From contig CM068367.1 in the NCBI GenBank assembly GCA_034769895.1, positions 111,398,654 through 111,462,653 on the forward strand: a DNA stretch of 64,000 nt, written 5' to 3'. Shown one piece after another: positions 24,225 to 37,195 of this stretch; the stretch's first letter is position 1, and each line of letters begins with the position of its first letter. The notes under the pieces were generated by a model that was not told the origin of the DNA, did not search any database, and saw nothing but the letters and a program-made list of their open reading frames with translations. Both the position numbers and the translations under genes were made by a program. The DNA comes from Magicicada septendecula (lineage: Eukaryota > Arthropoda > Insecta > Hemiptera > Cicadidae).

Positions 24225-24765
24225 GAAACATGGCAATATCTACATTAAATGGAATCCTGTGGGGTAAGCAAATTACAGCAGAAACTAAAACCAAATTATT
24301 TAAAACCACTGTTAGAAGTATCACGACTTACAGCTCAGACGTTTTGACTACTAATAAACACACAAGAACAAAATAATGACAGCAGAGAAGGACTTTTGGA
24401 GACGTTCGGCAAGAGTATCCAGATGTGAGAAAATTAGAAATTAAGTCATTAGTGACAGAATGAATGTGAAAAATTCAATTGTTGATTTTATCTAAACAAA
24501 AAAAATTACATGGGTATGGACACACGAAAATAACTACACAGAAAAGATTGCCAAGGAGAGTTATGGAATGGACCCCACCAGGAAGTAGGAAACGAGGAAG
24601 ACCACCTATCACCCGAATAGAAGAAATTCAAACTATATTGAGGGAACGAGAAATTGAAGATCTTTGGATGGACAAACAGCAGTGGAAGGTGAGAATTCAA
24701 TCACTTCTGTAATCTTTGGTTCCGGAAAATGTGTAAACATTGTACAGCCAGAATAATAATAAAAT
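24225..24765 (+). mobile_element. LINE 3' end (family D)
   Basis: Reads STLNGILWGKQITAETKTKL, then FKTTVRSITTYSSDV, several stops, then HGYGHTKITTQKRLPRRVME, then WTPPGSRKRGRPPITRIEEI and ILREREIEDLWMDKQQWK before the stop at about 24710. It matches the LINE ORF2 C-terminus with W-x-PPG-x-RKRGRP and a D-x-x-W-x-D-x-x-W end. The open part is 24479-24709. Only a short A-rich end (AATAATAATAAAATAA) follows. Confidence 0.8.
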
Positions 24766-25930
24766 AACTCATATGAAATGACTTTCTTCGACAAAAATGT
24801 CTTTCTTCGAAGTAAATATCGCACAATATCGATAGCCCCATAAATATTTTGATAAATTAAAAAAAACTGACAAAGCAGTGTTCATAATATCCGCTGAAAT
24901 GTAAATATAGTTTTGCAGAGGGAACGCTGAAAAATTGTCTTTTAAAATGGGGTAATGAGCCAAACAGTTTGGGAAACACTGATGTAGACAAATAGGCCTG
25001 CATCTTGTAATTGTTAAATGTATATAATATTATAATTATAAGTTGCAAGTGAGGGTACAGAGATTGTCAATTGTCTATAGGCATAGATATCAGACTGTAA
25101 ACCAGACTAACAGATGTTTTGTACATACAAATAACTTTAGGATCTTTCTGAGGACAGAGCAAAGATCCCATACATATTTCTTAAGAAGGGTGACTGTCAA
25201 GGAAATGTAATTTTAAACTACAGTTTATATGCATTCAAGGGTTACTCAAGTTCACTACCCGAGAAGGCAGATTTTGAGGGACCAATGGCAATCTGCCAGG
25301 ATTACCAGAAGACAGATTTATGAAAAGCGCAGGAAGTCTTACCAGACACATAAAGTAGGACTTAATGGTGACAACGCCTAGACAGAAGACATAAATGTCG
25401 CAATAAAGGTGATGCCCTGATGAGATAGGCCAATTAATGGGTCACGCGTGTGGTCCCTGGAAAACACTTGGAAATTTGATCTAAAGTACTAAAATCTCAC
25501 AAACATCGTGACGTAGGATCACATGATGCAGTTTTAGGCGAGTAGCGAGAAGTCTAACTAAAATCGTTAGGTAATTACGCTCACTCAATTAGTTTTAGCC
25601 TATCAAAATTAAGGTTTAGAATTAAGAGAATGGAACAATCCCACAACTGTAGAATAAGGGTGCGACCCACATTTTTACTATAAAAACTAAGCAACTACCG
25701 GCAGAAGGCAAATCTGATTGCGAGTGTCTTAAGAGAGCTCATATCTGTTTCACGTGACTTGTTCTTTAATCTGGGTTAGAAGGTGTTCTAAGAGAGCCTC
25801 TCTACCCAGTGACAGTCAGTCATAGGTTTTGTTATTTGTCAGTTTGTTTAAAGAGTAGCTAAAATAGTCGCAATATTTTGTTGAGAATAAGTACTAGCAC
25901 TACTAACTAACTGAAGGTACTTATAGTTGA
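24766..25930. other. No gene recognised
   Basis: The GAGGACAGAGCAAAGATCCC and AGAAGGCAGATTTTGAGGGA stretches near 25155 and 25263 look like faint coding remnants, but I cannot place them. Confidence 0.4.
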
Positions 25931-25935
25931 GTAAA

Positions 25936-26835
25936 AGTCTTCTTCTTCTTCTTCTTCTTCTTCTTCTTCTTCTTCTTCTTCTTCTTCTTCTTCTTCTTCT
26001 TCTCTTCAAGGATTAGGTTATATAAACCTATTCCGGCACCCATCTCATCCTCGGACGACCCACGTCTCTTCTACCAATGGCTTTATAGTTCAGTGCCGCT
26101 TTCGGCAGTCGATCCTCTGTCGTCCTTTGCAGATCATCCCACCATTGTAATCTGTAAATTGCAATAATTTCATTTATGTCCTTTACTTCGAGTTCTGCTC
26201 TGATATCTTCGTTCCTTACTCTATCTTGCAATGTTTAATTTAAAGTATTTCGAAGAAACTGCATTTCAGCACTCTGAATCTTGCCGCTTTCCTTTTTTGT
26301 CATGACCCACGCCTCATTTGAATAAATCAACGTGGGTATTGCAATTATCTTATAAAATTTAATCTTTGTGCTGTGTCTTGTATTCAGATTCATAGCTTAC
26401 TGCACAGCCGAGATATTTGAAACGGTTCACTTGTTCTAAAGTGCTGTTGTTTATAACTATCTTAGTCCTCACTGGATATATTTACCTTTAAAAGTCATGG
26501 TTTTGGTATTTCTTAATGAAATATGAATGTGAGTACTCTCTTGCCACTTCTTGTAATTGAAACATAGCTCTTTGTAAATCATCCTCATTTTCTTGAATAA
26601 GAACTATGTCATCAGGATATAGCAGGGAACCCATACAAATTGATTTTTTAAGCTGTATTCCGGAAGTCACTCTGGATTTCCATGCTCTCAACATGTCGTC
26701 AAGGTATATATTAAACAAGTTTGGGGAAACATTGCATCCCTGGCTAACTCCCTTATTTATTGGAATGTCATCTGGGAGCCTTCCATTCAGATCCAAGACT
26801 ACAGATCTACTTTTTTATAAAGGATATGAGTAAAA
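25936..26835 (-). mobile_element. LINE with partial reverse transcriptase, GAA-tailed
   Basis: From 26796 downwards the frame reads DLNGRLPDDIPINKGVSQGC, then NVSPNLFNIYLDDML, then MGSLLYPDDIVLIQENEDDL. These are RT fingers/palm motifs; the catalytic box usually written (F/Y)ADD is YPDD here, an Ala-to-Pro change that should inactivate it. After frameshifts the C-terminus follows: RVRNEDIRAELEVKDINEII, then DRLPKAALNYK and GRRDVGRPRMRWVPE (26231-26030). The 3' end has CCGGAA, the hairpin TAGGTT/AACCTA (plus-strand 26014-26019 and 26025-26030), TCCTTGAAG and 22 GAA units (25938-26003). Confidence 0.88.
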
Positions 26836-26839
26836 GTAA

Positions 26840-27159
26840 TTGAAGTAATTGATTTAAGTAAATTTCAAGTATTATTATAAAACAAGAAGATTGTAAAAAA
26901 AAAGAGTTGCACTATTTCTGAATTTACAGCTAATCATCAATAAATTGTCTTCAGAGAAGAACGGTTGATTTCAACGATTTCAACTTCACCTCCGAAGCCA
27001 CAACAACCTACAGTTGTACCTAACAGCCACTCGATAGTTCCGTTCCAACATACATAACGTGTGGTTGGAAATGCGTGCCTGTTGTTAATGTGTTCGTAGT
27101 ACGTTATTAACACACGAACAAACTTCAAAGACAATTGGGTTAATTTATTGAATGCGCGT
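26840..27159. other. No gene recognised
   Basis: AT-rich sequence with an A10 run; nothing recognisable. Confidence 0.5.
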
Positions 27160-27242
27160 GTGTGTGTGTGCGCGCGCGCGCTTGTGTATCTGATGTGATA
27201 CAACAGCAGTAACCGCCGCCGAGAGTGACTTGACACGTTGCG

Positions 27243-27290
<48 letters not shown>
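27160..27290 (+). repeat. Two GT/GCGC microsatellites
   Basis: A GT(GC)n run at 27160-27181 and a GT run at 27245-27288. Confidence 0.9.
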
Positions 27291-27292
<2 letters not shown>

Positions 27293-27624
27293 CGATACAC
27301 ACTGTATATAGAGCGTCACAGAGCATAGCGATATGATGGATGGAATATTGACTTAACACAGCCTTTGCGCCGTTCTGTCATTATTGTTGTCGCTGTTGTT
27401 GTTGTTATTAATTAATATCAGCGCCATTGACGGACTGCATTGTTGTGATATTGTTGTTCTAATGATTATTATGCTTCATTGGACGCTCAGAACTGAAATC
27501 GATGAATGAATGAATCCATTGAACGGGGCACAGTAACTCAGATAGGCAACAACAATAACATAGTGATATGGATTAGTTGTCGCTTTGTGTATGTGTGCGG
27601 GACAGTGAGAATTGGCGTGTTGCC

Positions 27625-27642
27625 GGGGGGGGGGGGGGGGGG
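27625..27642 (+). repeat. G18 homopolymer
   Basis: An uninterrupted poly-G run; length is prone to sequencing error. Confidence 0.85.
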
Positions 27643-29335
27643 CAGCCAGTTCAAGGTTAAAGATCGCGCGAATGAATAAACATTTTGTGGTCATCCGTTT
27701 CATTTCAATCTACGGACGCGGTATACGCTCGATGTTTTCGCTACGCAAACAAACGCGGCTTCCTTTCTATGACAGCGTGACACAGTTGCAAAACGCTTGA
27801 TTTTGGGTGACCGAGCACCTTTTTCTCGAACATGGCCAGCTAAGGACCTTGTGAAACAACTTACGGTCGTCCCCCGTTTCTTATCTTTTTGTCCTTCCGG
27901 TACTTTGTCGTCCTTTGACTAAGCTTCTTCCTTTCTTCTGTCCAGACAGCCTTTGTTCGTTTTTTTGTGCTTCCTTAAAACCTTTGTACTCCTTAATCCT
28001 TTTCTAAAATTATATCTTTCTAAAATTTCCTCTTCCGGAACGTTCATTTCCGCTAAATTCTTTTTAATTTCCATGAACCAATCAATTTTTTTTTCTTTAT
28101 CATTTATAAATTGATTTATTTATGTTTTATTGTATGTATTTATGTACTTATATAATTCAGAAACGTTTTTAAAAATGCTTTCATAAGTTTTTGTTTACTT
28201 TACTAATTTGCTTATGTACATTCCATTAAAGCATTAATTGTCTCATATCATCAGCATTTTGTTGACAAATTTGACATAATTGTGTGGTTGAGGCTTGGAT
28301 CTGGCTAACGTTCAGAAAAGCCAGGTTCGTTTTATTATTTTGAGAAACGAATACAGGTGATCCAATCGGACATCTACTCCAGCCGAGGACATTTTGCTTA
28401 TAAAAGCAAAGTGGGCTGGCACAACGCCACCCGACTTTGTAGTCCTCGTTTATTTTCTACAGAAATGATTTAAACACACTGTAAAAATTAGTAACGTGCA
28501 AGGTAACAAACAAGTCGACACAATAGAGAGAAGAACAATTAACTCTTCGCTGTACACAACACCTTTTAATGACCCATTGAGGGCAGACACGGGTTAAACG
28601 TAATACAGCTACAACAAAGTGCTCCATTTGCCTCGAGGTCAAAGGTGCCTCCTCCACTTCATTTGCCCCTCTGCTTTGCTAATTTGTCCCGTACAACAAG
28701 CGTTTAGTGTTAGGCCTAATGTATTTGCAATAAAAGTGAAGTATATTGTAACGTATCTTGTGGAAACTATTATGTGATAGACATGGCAAACTTATTTTTT
28801 CCACCCGTTAATATAATTAATTTTATTATTATTCATTGCGCGTTATTAGTTTAAAGCTTAAAAGATTAACACGTTACTTGGGTAAAAATATAGTAATAGA
28901 CTGAGTACTGTTCTTTTTCCAATGGGCGTAGGCAGATGGGTTTTTGTGTATTGAAAACCCCGAAATTTCCCACTCAGCTAAACATCCATAGTATTGTGTT
29001 CTTTTTTGCCATTTTAAGTATATTCATATATTGTTTGTAATAAGCGATGATATTCAATTATGTGTAGTCTATAGAATGCTTTTAGCAGATGGGAGACCAT
29101 AATATCTATTCCCTTAATTTTTTGTTGAAATCTCCATGCGAAATAAATTTCTGCGTACGCCATTTCTTCTCCATTTTTTCCTGAGCATTGGCTAGTTCAA
29201 CAACGATATCAAGAAGATAAAGGTTACCTCTAAATTATATATACGTATTTTTTTAATATATAACTAAAATATACTTATAGCCTATATATAGGCCTACGAA
29301 ATAAATATATAGGTACGTATATTACGACATTCGTC
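27643..29335. other. No gene recognised
   Basis: AT-rich non-coding sequence. The 66-codon frame at 28457-28657 (minus) is not recognisable. Confidence 0.5.
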
Positions 29336-29339
29336 CCAT

Positions 29340-29600
29340 GTCGCATCCCAACCGCCAATAAGCTGTGTTCTCCTAGTCAGTCTCCTGTAAATTCCTGTTC
29401 CTCATATCCTCCTCCACATCCTCTCTTCATGTTCTTCAAGGTATACCTCTTTTCCTGCTAAATAAGTTCCTACCGAATGACTGAGCGCGGATGATAACTA
29501 GTATCTTTATAGGTCATCTCTCGTTGTTCATTCGCTGTATGTATCCATATCATATTAACCTACGCGCTTTATCAGTCATAAGGTTGATCACGCGTTGTCG
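29340..29600 (-). mobile_element. Possible LINE C-terminal remnant
   Basis: The minus strand reads KARRLI-YGYIQRMNEQRE near 29570-29515 and ends with LLAVGMRH near 29350. This resembles the LRWFGHVQRM start and WRLGxGxR end of LINE ORF2 C-termini. The middle is broken and no GRPR motif survives. Confidence 0.35.
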
Positions 29601-29609
29601 TAAGCGTGA

Positions 29610-31080
29610 TTGTAAGGTTGGGAATCATTGCTGTATACTACAGGCAAACCTCATTACGTTGGCCCCTTTGCGTAGACACTGACGTTATATTGAAGAGAGT
29701 AAAAACGACTGGATGAAAGTTAAAATCTAGGATTTTTAAAAGTGAGAAATTAAATTTAATGCACCTAAATCTGTCCATTTAAATCTTACAAACAAAAATG
29801 CAAAAAAATTATCAGTCATATAGTCAGCCCCTATTAATTCCATACAAAAAATAAGGCTAATCTAAAGAATAGTTTGAAAAGACTTTTGTACCGATGAAAC
29901 GCCACCCCAGAATATTTATTTTATTAATTACAGTCCTTTTCTAATCTCCCCCCCAAAAAAATTTTTTTTTTCTGGGAAGGCGTCACTTAATATTTAAGAC
30001 TAGACGCGTGGCCTAAATGGAAATAAAATGTGCTGAGCCCATCGCGACAGGCCTTGCAAGAAAACACTTGATTAACAGCAACAAGATTTTATTTATGCTT
30101 CTTGATTTCGAAACAATTTCTTTTACAATTACATTCTTTGGTTTGAGTCTTTCTTAATGCTTAACATCAATTTAAATATTTCTTTAAAGCACCATGGTGG
30201 TTGGAGTGCAACAATAATATTTCCAAAATCTCTCTAACGATTAAATAATGACATACCAAACTACTAAACACAGAGTATTTTACTTTCAAACGATTTTTTT
30301 CATTTGCATTCATAATGCTTGAACAATTAATCAACATGAGATAATTATAAGTACTTAAAGATGACAATCCATTATCCGTAGATAATAATTAAAATTTAAA
30401 AAATAATTACTTAAGTGTGTTCAAATACCTTCATCTACCCGTCACCAGCACTTGGATTAATAACACGAGGGGAAAATAACATGAGAACCGAAACTAGTGA
30501 TCACATTAAACAGCAGTTGAAGTTTGTTAATTAATTATTAAAAATTTGTTGTTTATTATTTTTAAATTACTTATTACAAATTTGTTATTTTTATTATATA
30601 TTGAATAGTCAAGCAGAACCAGATAGTAATTAATCAATTCCAAAAGGAGTTTCAATTTAGAATGAAATGAACCGGAAAAGTTGAACGAGCAAGATCACAA
30701 GTCACATGACAGGTAGATGCAAGTACTGTCCGGGTATTACATTTTCTCAAAGTCTGTTTTTTTTTTTTTTTTAATAAATTGAATTTTGAAATTGGTTTTC
30801 TTTTGCAGAAATTAGAATTAAATATTTACATTATAACAATGGTAACCCTTGACATCATGCAAGATTAATACACGAATACTTATAACATATTCATAACACA
30901 GTCATCACTATACACACTTTAGCATGTCTTCACAAAACATGTTCAAGTAATGTTAACTCGGAAGCACGAGTCTAATTTCTAGAACTGAGTTTCTCTGTGT
31001 GTGTTACCCGGTAACCAGCGGAGTATTTCGTGTGTGATGTATATATAATAAAAAGGAAAGTTCCCACCTGATCTTTCAGA
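29610..31080. other. No gene recognised
   Basis: Strongly AT-rich, with homopolymer A and T runs (29940-29970, 30759-30772). Confidence 0.5.
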
Positions 31081-31089
31081 TTACATTAA

Positions 31090-31250
31090 AAAGGTTCCTG
31101 CATTTCAAGTTGGGTGCGAAGAATGATGTCGCATGGCGTGACGGCGTTGGGCTCCTTACGCAGGCTCTGCGGATGGGAGAAGATGTCGAGTACCCATCTC
31201 GTCGACCCCTTTCCTCCCGACTAAAGCGGGGAAACCTGAAGCTCTTTATC
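31090..31250 (+). mobile_element. Possible tRNA-derived SINE
   Basis: A GC-richer block in AT-rich surroundings. TGGCGTGACGG near 31132 resembles a Pol III A box (TRGCNNAGYGG) and ATGTCGAGTACC near 31183 a B box (GGTTCGANNCC), about 45 bp apart. Both are imperfect, no cloverleaf forms, and there is only one copy here, so this is a weak call. Confidence 0.25.
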
Positions 31251-31796
31251 GAATTATAGGCTCATAGTAGACAATCACGGTACACCGTCACGATGCAGAC
31301 AGCACAAAGTTGAAAGAGAAAGAGAAAGAGAGGCGAGAGTAGACGCTGCATGAACTTATAAAACTTAAAACGCTGCTGTATAAATCTCGTTGTCAAAGCA
31401 CAAACGCCACTGCCAACCAAATGACGTCACCGATCAAGGTCGCGGCGGCCGGCTAATTCTAGATATCAAAGGCGGGCATTGTAACATGCAGCAATAATGC
31501 ACCGAACGTACGGAAATACAATTAAACTGGCCGTGGTGTTTACCTTTTAATATAACCACGGCACAGCGAGCTAAACTGAAAGGTACAGATTGAAGAAAAA
31601 AAGGTTTAACTGAATTGAAGTTATAAGAAATACATTGCCAAGACGAATGACATTCCGAACTGGACGTACATGATAAACTGGTTTTGTACAGATTATGAAG
31701 CTACACTAAGAAATTCCGTTATCTATATTTAATCGAACAGTAGTAAACGAACCATGGTATTCTTGGAATGAGAATATCAACAATAAAAATCATAAA

Positions 31797-32171
31797 ATGG
31801 ATGTAGTCAGTAAAGAAATAAAAACTATATCTGTAAATTCAAAGAATGTGAAAAATACGAAAAGAACAAGTAAAAGGAAAAGAAGGAGAAGGAGAAGGAC
31901 AAAACAAAGACGCAGAAGAAGGGAACTGACTGGACTAATTCCATTTCGAACAGCAGCAATTTTGATCAGACGGTGCGGCCAAACCCATTATATGGGCAGC
32001 AGTACTGCGTGCCATAATGTCGCATACACGCGCTAAGTAAATAATGTATTTTATGTAATTAAAACAATTTCGCTGGGGGCGGCTTCAGCAAAGCTAATAA
32101 AGTCCGGGCGGATATTGCAGCGTAACCATATTTCCGCTACTGCTGCTGCTATTACTACTGGTGACAGAAAT

Positions 32172-32222
<51 letters not shown>

Positions 32223-32290
32223 ATTTACTCTGCTAGCCACTTACTGGAACTGTAAAATACGCAAACAAGAGCGTATGAACGCATGGCTGT
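31797..32290 (-). repeat. Repeat family R1, copy 1
   Basis: On the minus strand: a block with CCAGTAAGTGG, a 45 bp GT tract (plus-strand CA at 32174-32218), a CAGCAGCAGTAGCGG block, GCAATATCCGCCCGGACTTT, TTGCTGAAGCCGCCCCCAGC, TTATGGCACGCAGTACTGCT, TTTGGCCGCACCGTCT, then a CTT-rich tract. The same order is found at 52620-53290 and 61865-62345. The frame at 31797-32033 (Arg/Lys-rich) is the reverse of the CTT-rich tract and not a protein. The family is unclassified. Confidence 0.85.
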
Positions 32291-32584
32291 ACAGTGCGTG
32301 TAATTAATTGTTTTCAGGTATTATTCTAATTTATGGCGCCAAAACGAGGTGTTTTGTCTTAATACGGGTTAGATAAAGCACATCAACCTCTATTGAAAAG
32401 GTAAGTTTAGAAGCGTTCGTATTATGAGCGTCAGACGTATTATCGGGGTATTGTAAGTAACACAGAACAAAGTAACGTGGAAGTACCCCGTGTTACATTA
32501 TCTAAACGTAAAGTACCTAAATAGGGTGCTTACACGCTACGTTTAGATAATAAACCAGCAGATCTAAAATAAAACGTATTAATA

Positions 32585-33155
32585 GTTCATCACCATCATC
32601 ATCATCACCACTCCAAGGACTAGCCCTTAGACCTGTTCCGGAACCCATCTCCTCCTCGGTCTACCAACATCTCTCTTCCCAGTAGGGTGATAACCCAAGG
32701 CAGCCACAGGTAGACGGATATCAGCCATGCGGTTCAAGCATTCACACCATCTCTTCTGTGGTCTTCAATCTTCAGGTGCAATAATACAATGTTTAAATCG
32801 CGTCTAATATCCTCGTTCCTTCTCCGTGCCAAGAGAGAACAACATTGCGTCCGTCTAAGAAATTTCATTTCGGCTGCCTGCATCCTATGCACATCGCTTT
32901 TACCAAGAGTCCATGTCTCACTAGCATAAAGGATGTTGGGACACCCACTCTTTTATACAATTTCATTTTTATGAATCGTTCCACAGATGCGTCTAAATTT
33001 TGTTAACTTACTATCTCAGTCAATATCACTTCCATATGAGATATTACAACCCAGGCAATTAAAGTGACTAACCTGATTCAAAATCTGACTACTCACGACT
33101 ATCTTAGTTCTTATAGGATACCTGCCCTGAAATGCCATAGTTTTAGATTTTTATA
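32585..33155 (-). mobile_element. LINE 3' end (family A), antisense
   Basis: The minus strand from about 33150 encodes the AFQGRYPIRTKIVVSSQILN region, then NYLGCNISYGSD, then FIKMKLYK, then LYASETWTLGKSDVHRMQAA and EMKFLRRTQCC, then RRRNEDIRRD. These parallel the related copies at 11550 and 38890. The tail reads GGTTCCGGAAC, a stem-loop with one mismatch (32622-32634 on plus), CTAGTCCTTGGAGTGG and a GAT repeat. It has multiple small lesions. Confidence 0.85.
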
Positions 33156-33159
33156 AAAC

Positions 33160-34490
33160 CAAAAATTTCGAAAAGTTTTATTTCATAATTAGCCGTAAGA
33201 AGTGTCGTTGGGAGCAATAACGAAGGGTGTATGTGTGGAAAGCATATTTTGTAAGGGACAAAAGGAGAAGCTAGCAAACACGCTCTAGTGACGGACAGGT
33301 CATAAATTTCGTAGACAGCTGCAATGCACGCCCACCTGAACAAGCAGAGTTCACTGCTCCCGGTACGTAGAACACCAGTTTTTTGTGAAAACACATTGAT
33401 TCCATAGGAAACTACATACAATGTGTACAGAGCCATTAAAGGAGAAAAGGCTTAACAATGGTCAAGCATACATGTGTACGCCAGCTGTCAGGAGAAAGCG
33501 ACGAAGGGTGTATTGATTTGAAAGACTCCAGCAGTCGACGACAGGGTTTTGACCTTACTTGGAAACGAAAGCGCAGAGAGTACGTCCAAACTCAAGGATG
33601 GGGTGTTGGCTAGCAACCAAAAGAAAAAACCAACTTTCAAAGAAGTGTAGGCGAGGCCCTTGAACAACAATAGATAATAACGCCAGAGCGACGAAGTTCA
33701 GAAACAATGAAAATGGAAGAGAAACTCAGAGTTGTCGCTGTAGACTTCAGAAAAAACGACAGATACAATTTATTGCTGGGTTGTCTGGAAATGACAACGA
33801 CCTCAAAATACGAAGCAAGGGGAACCAGGAGCCCTATCAGAGAACGCCTTTGAAAAGATGGGTGGTATTTGGACTTGGAGGGAAAAATATGAAACCAATA
33901 AGGACACGGCGTCGTTGGAATCAGAAATCTGGTGGGAAATTTGGTAAGGAGAATATAGGAAGGAGACAGGAACGCGCTCGAGGAGTTCTAACTAAATTTC
34001 GGACGCGATCGGAGTGAAGTCCGTGACTGGAGTAATTAGCATTTTATTGAACTTAGAATAATTCGATACACAGTGTGAGAAGGTAGTTTTCGAACTTATA
34101 ACAAAAGTTAATACAGTGATTACAAACAAACGAACTATGAAGTAGAGTCACACTATTAGCATACCAGTGAACGTTAACTGAAACAGATAGTAACCAGACA
34201 ATAATGTAATTTCAGTGTATACGAACACTTTACAACAATAACTTTTAAGAAAGATTAACAACACAAACTACATTCATGAACACTTGATAACCAGACATAC
34301 CGCACCCTGCGAGCTAGTACTCCGGCCAATGACGGTCTATTCATCGTCATCCTGCAGGCCTGTGCCTTCTACAGCAAAGTCCACTTTTTCTCTCCACAGT
34401 CTATTTGATAATTGATTCTTAAATAACACGTCCGCAAAATAATCTACATAAAGATGTATACTGTGCTAAATAGGAGAGGTCACTGCAGTA
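33160..34490. other. No gene recognised
   Basis: Several 60-97 codon frames on both strands (for example 33143-33436 minus and 33781-34017 plus) match nothing I know. Confidence 0.45.
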
Positions 34491-35565
34491 CAGCGGCGGA
34501 TCCAGTAAGCAGTTTATGGGTAGAAATAGTTTACTTTGGGGGGGGGGGGGGGGGGACTATGAAAAGTTGGACCATTCTTTAAAGGTGTAAAGTATAAATG
34601 ATAGGAATGAATGAAGATAAAAATGCAGTGTGTTATTTAGCAGCACAATCAGTTTATTAACGTACAAGTATAAAATCATATCTGTGTTTGTCAGTTCATT
34701 GTTCTTTTAATAATATTCAGTCACATTTTAAAATACACGATACTTATTTATGATAAGTGTGAAACAAAATTAACATACCGGTAAGGTGTAGTTATAATTT
34801 AAAGCAATTTTAAAATAAAATCATGAACCTACATAACGTGATATGAATTTTGTATAATATTCACAATCACTACACGACGAAAAAATTTTCGTCTAAAGTG
34901 ACCATTTGGGGGGGGGGATTTCCCCCATTCCCCTCCGTGAATCCGCACATGATGTGGTAAAGTAGTGAGAATAGCGAAAATGCAGATGAGACTTTTGTTC
35001 ACTGTGTCATTTACGGAGAAGAAAGAGTTTAAAATATAAAGACACGTGATAGGCTCGAAAAATTTCAACACTTGGATTTTTTTATTTTCGACACTTTACT
35101 TGTTTTAACATACAGTGTCAAAAACTATATGTATACAATTTTGACAAAGCATAATAAATGTATAAAATGAGACAATTATTCTAATTATAAATATTTTCCT
35201 CAGAGATCTACGTGTTACGAATTTTTAATAATAAAATCGTTTTTTTACACGTCGACACTACTTTTATTGACGTTGTTATTGATAACATCAGAGTTTCGCC
35301 TATTTTATGCTGCAGCATCTTCAGCGATAGATTGACGAATAGTCCGGCACGTCTCGTCGTATACTCAAGTTTCTAAGACCTTTTTTTTATAATACTCGCA
35401 TAAGTAATACAACTGGATAATAACGATGTTATTATACATAGATAAGTAACAATAAAACACAAATAAAAATCAATATTAACAACACTATTTTCGTTTAGTT
35501 TAACACACGCCGTTTTATTTCTCTTATAACCAAACGATTCGCTTATACGACCCCATCCGCCACTG
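34491..35565. mobile_element. Possible non-autonomous hAT element
   Basis: The left end CAGCGGCGGATCCA (34491-34504) and the right end, reverse-complemented CAGTGGCGGATGGG (35565 inward), share the ZMYM-hAT-type terminus CAG(C/T)GGCGGAT. A G18 run sits at 34537-34554. A second right-end-like sequence (TGAATCCGC) occurs near 34938, so two elements may overlap. The flanking 8-mers (CTGCAGTA and TGCTCGAC) do not match. No transposase remnant. Confidence 0.4.
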
Positions 35566-35734
35566 TGCTCGACTGAGCACTAAGGATGCCTCATCGTATG
35601 TTGCTACTAACGTAAACCACGGAAGTTTCCGAGCGAAAAATAATATTATTTTAATAGAATTAAAAAATATCGAGGTTTCAGATGTTGTGTGTCGTCATAC
35701 ATAGAACGATGAGGAAAAAGACAAGGATAGAGAC

Positions 35735-36045
35735 AATCCTTAAATTTTATAAAACAATGGCAGTGCCTGTATAACTATATGGATGTGAAACATGGGTTCC
35801 TAGAAAGAAGATTAAAAAACCAGATTCAAACTTCGGAAACGAAGTTTCTGAGAAGAAGAAAGTGTTGCACGAGACATGATCGTTTGCGCAATGAGAATGG
35901 TTACAGCATCTGGAGAGAATGGAGGATAGACGACTACCTAAGGTACAAGTGAAGTGAGGAGACCGAAAGTGAGATGGAGAGATGTTCTGTGAAGACGGAA
36001 CAGGCAAAGTGCCTACTCCGTGAGGTGTAGAAGAAGTAGAAGATA
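35735..36045 (+). mobile_element. LINE 3' end (family B), deleted
   Basis: TILKFYKTMAVPV-LYGCETW, then a jump to QIQTSETKFLRRRKCC, then a shortened middle, ending with GAGATGTTCTGTGAAGACGG. The 3' UTR with ACGGAAC, hairpin AGGCA/TGCCT (36002-36014), ACTCCGT and a GAA-like tail is almost identical to that at 10219-10260. Compared with that copy, about 60 bp of the C-terminus are missing. Confidence 0.75.
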
Positions 36046-36099
36046 ATAGAATAAAATACAAATAAAACTAATTCTAAAACAGTAAACAATTATGGTGAC

Positions 36100-36140
36100 G
36101 CTAATAATAATAATAATAATAATAAAATAATATTAATATT
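36100..36140 (+). repeat. (TAA)n microsatellite
   Basis: Short TAATAA run. Confidence 0.8.
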
Positions 36141-36479
36141 ATTATTACCCAAGTATCATGGATGAAAGAGCTCTACCAGAATCTAGAAAAATGTAGAATC
36201 AGGAAGATGTCGGAAACAGAGAAGTGTTTAGAAGGATCATTGTGGAGTTTTAGAATTTGACCGAAGGGAAACCAAGAAGAACCAAAAGGGCCTTGTTGGA
36301 AGAAAAACGAGCAAGGGCGAGCTAGAGAATGAAGGAATATTGGCGAAGGAGAATAGAACTTCAGAAAGTGAATGAAGTCGTGTAATCCCAACCCACAGAT
36401 AGCTGAAACGATAAGACAGCCCACACATGATGGAAAAGGAAGGAAGAAATAATGGGCCTATGATAGTAAGAACAACAAT

Positions 36480-37195
36480 AATAACTACATTATTAAATCG
36501 AATCTGCAATCTGAATCTGGGTATACATTTGTTAAATCGAATCTGCAAAGACTCTGGACTACAAATATCCGCACTTAAGACAAAGGTGATGGCTTTTCGT
36601 GGAACTGATCCCGTGCGTGCAAATATTGTTATGGCCCTAGATGGTACCGTCCTGGAACAAGTCAGCAATCTTAAATACCTGCGCTATAGTGTGTCTTATA
36701 ATACAAGCAACGACGTGGTGAATAAGTTACATAAGTTCAACCTTATGTGCGAGACCATCAGGCGAACTCTTAAGTCAGCAAGTAAAGAAACACGCCTAAA
36801 ATTCTACAAGGTCATGGCCCTTTCCACACTTGTTTATGGGTCTGGGAATTGGACTTTAACGAAAGGCCAGGACAGTCGCATCCGAGCGGCTGAAATGAGG
36901 CTTCTCAGGCAAGTGACAGGGTATGCTCTCCATGATCATAGAAGAAACACAGATATACAGCAGGAACTGAATATTATGAGTCGACAGGATTGCCCAGTAT
37001 CAGATGAATTGGTGGGGACATCTTTGCCTAATGGATGACTGCCGCATCCCCAAACAACTATGGAACTATAAGCCGAGGGGACGGAGAGGTGTGGGACGTC
37101 CGAGGAAGCGCTGGAATGACCAGCTATAGACTTTGCCTGTTTGAGACCGGAACAAACCATCCTTGGTTTAATCCTTGAGGACGGTGATTATGATG
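36480..37195 (+). mobile_element. LINE 3' region (family E), longest open frame in the window
   Basis: The frame 36427-37035 (203 codons) contains DSGLQISALKTKVMAFRGTD, then GTVLEQVSNLKYLRYSVSYN, then TRLKFYKVMALSTLVYGSGN, then RAAEMRLLRQVTGYALHDHR and RNTDIQQELNI. This is the post-RT part of a LINE ORF2. After a frameshift near 36985 it continues RIPKQLWNYKPRGRRGVGRP and RKRWNDQL to a stop near 37130. The 3' UTR has ACCGGAAC, the hairpin AAACCA/TGGTTT (37154-37159, 37164-37169) and AATCCTTGAGGACGG. The 5' part of the frame carries a duplicated TTAAATCGAATCTGCAA (36494 and 36533). It is not a host gene. Confidence 0.88.

Noticed and set aside
27625-27642. Poly-G runs (also 34537-34554, 6701, 55121) as regulatory G-quadruplexes
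   Set aside because: Single homopolymers next to no gene; lengths are unreliable and no function can be supported.
36427-37038. The 203-codon frame as a host gene
   Set aside because: Its motifs are those of a LINE ORF2 C-terminal half; homology continues past its stop in another frame.
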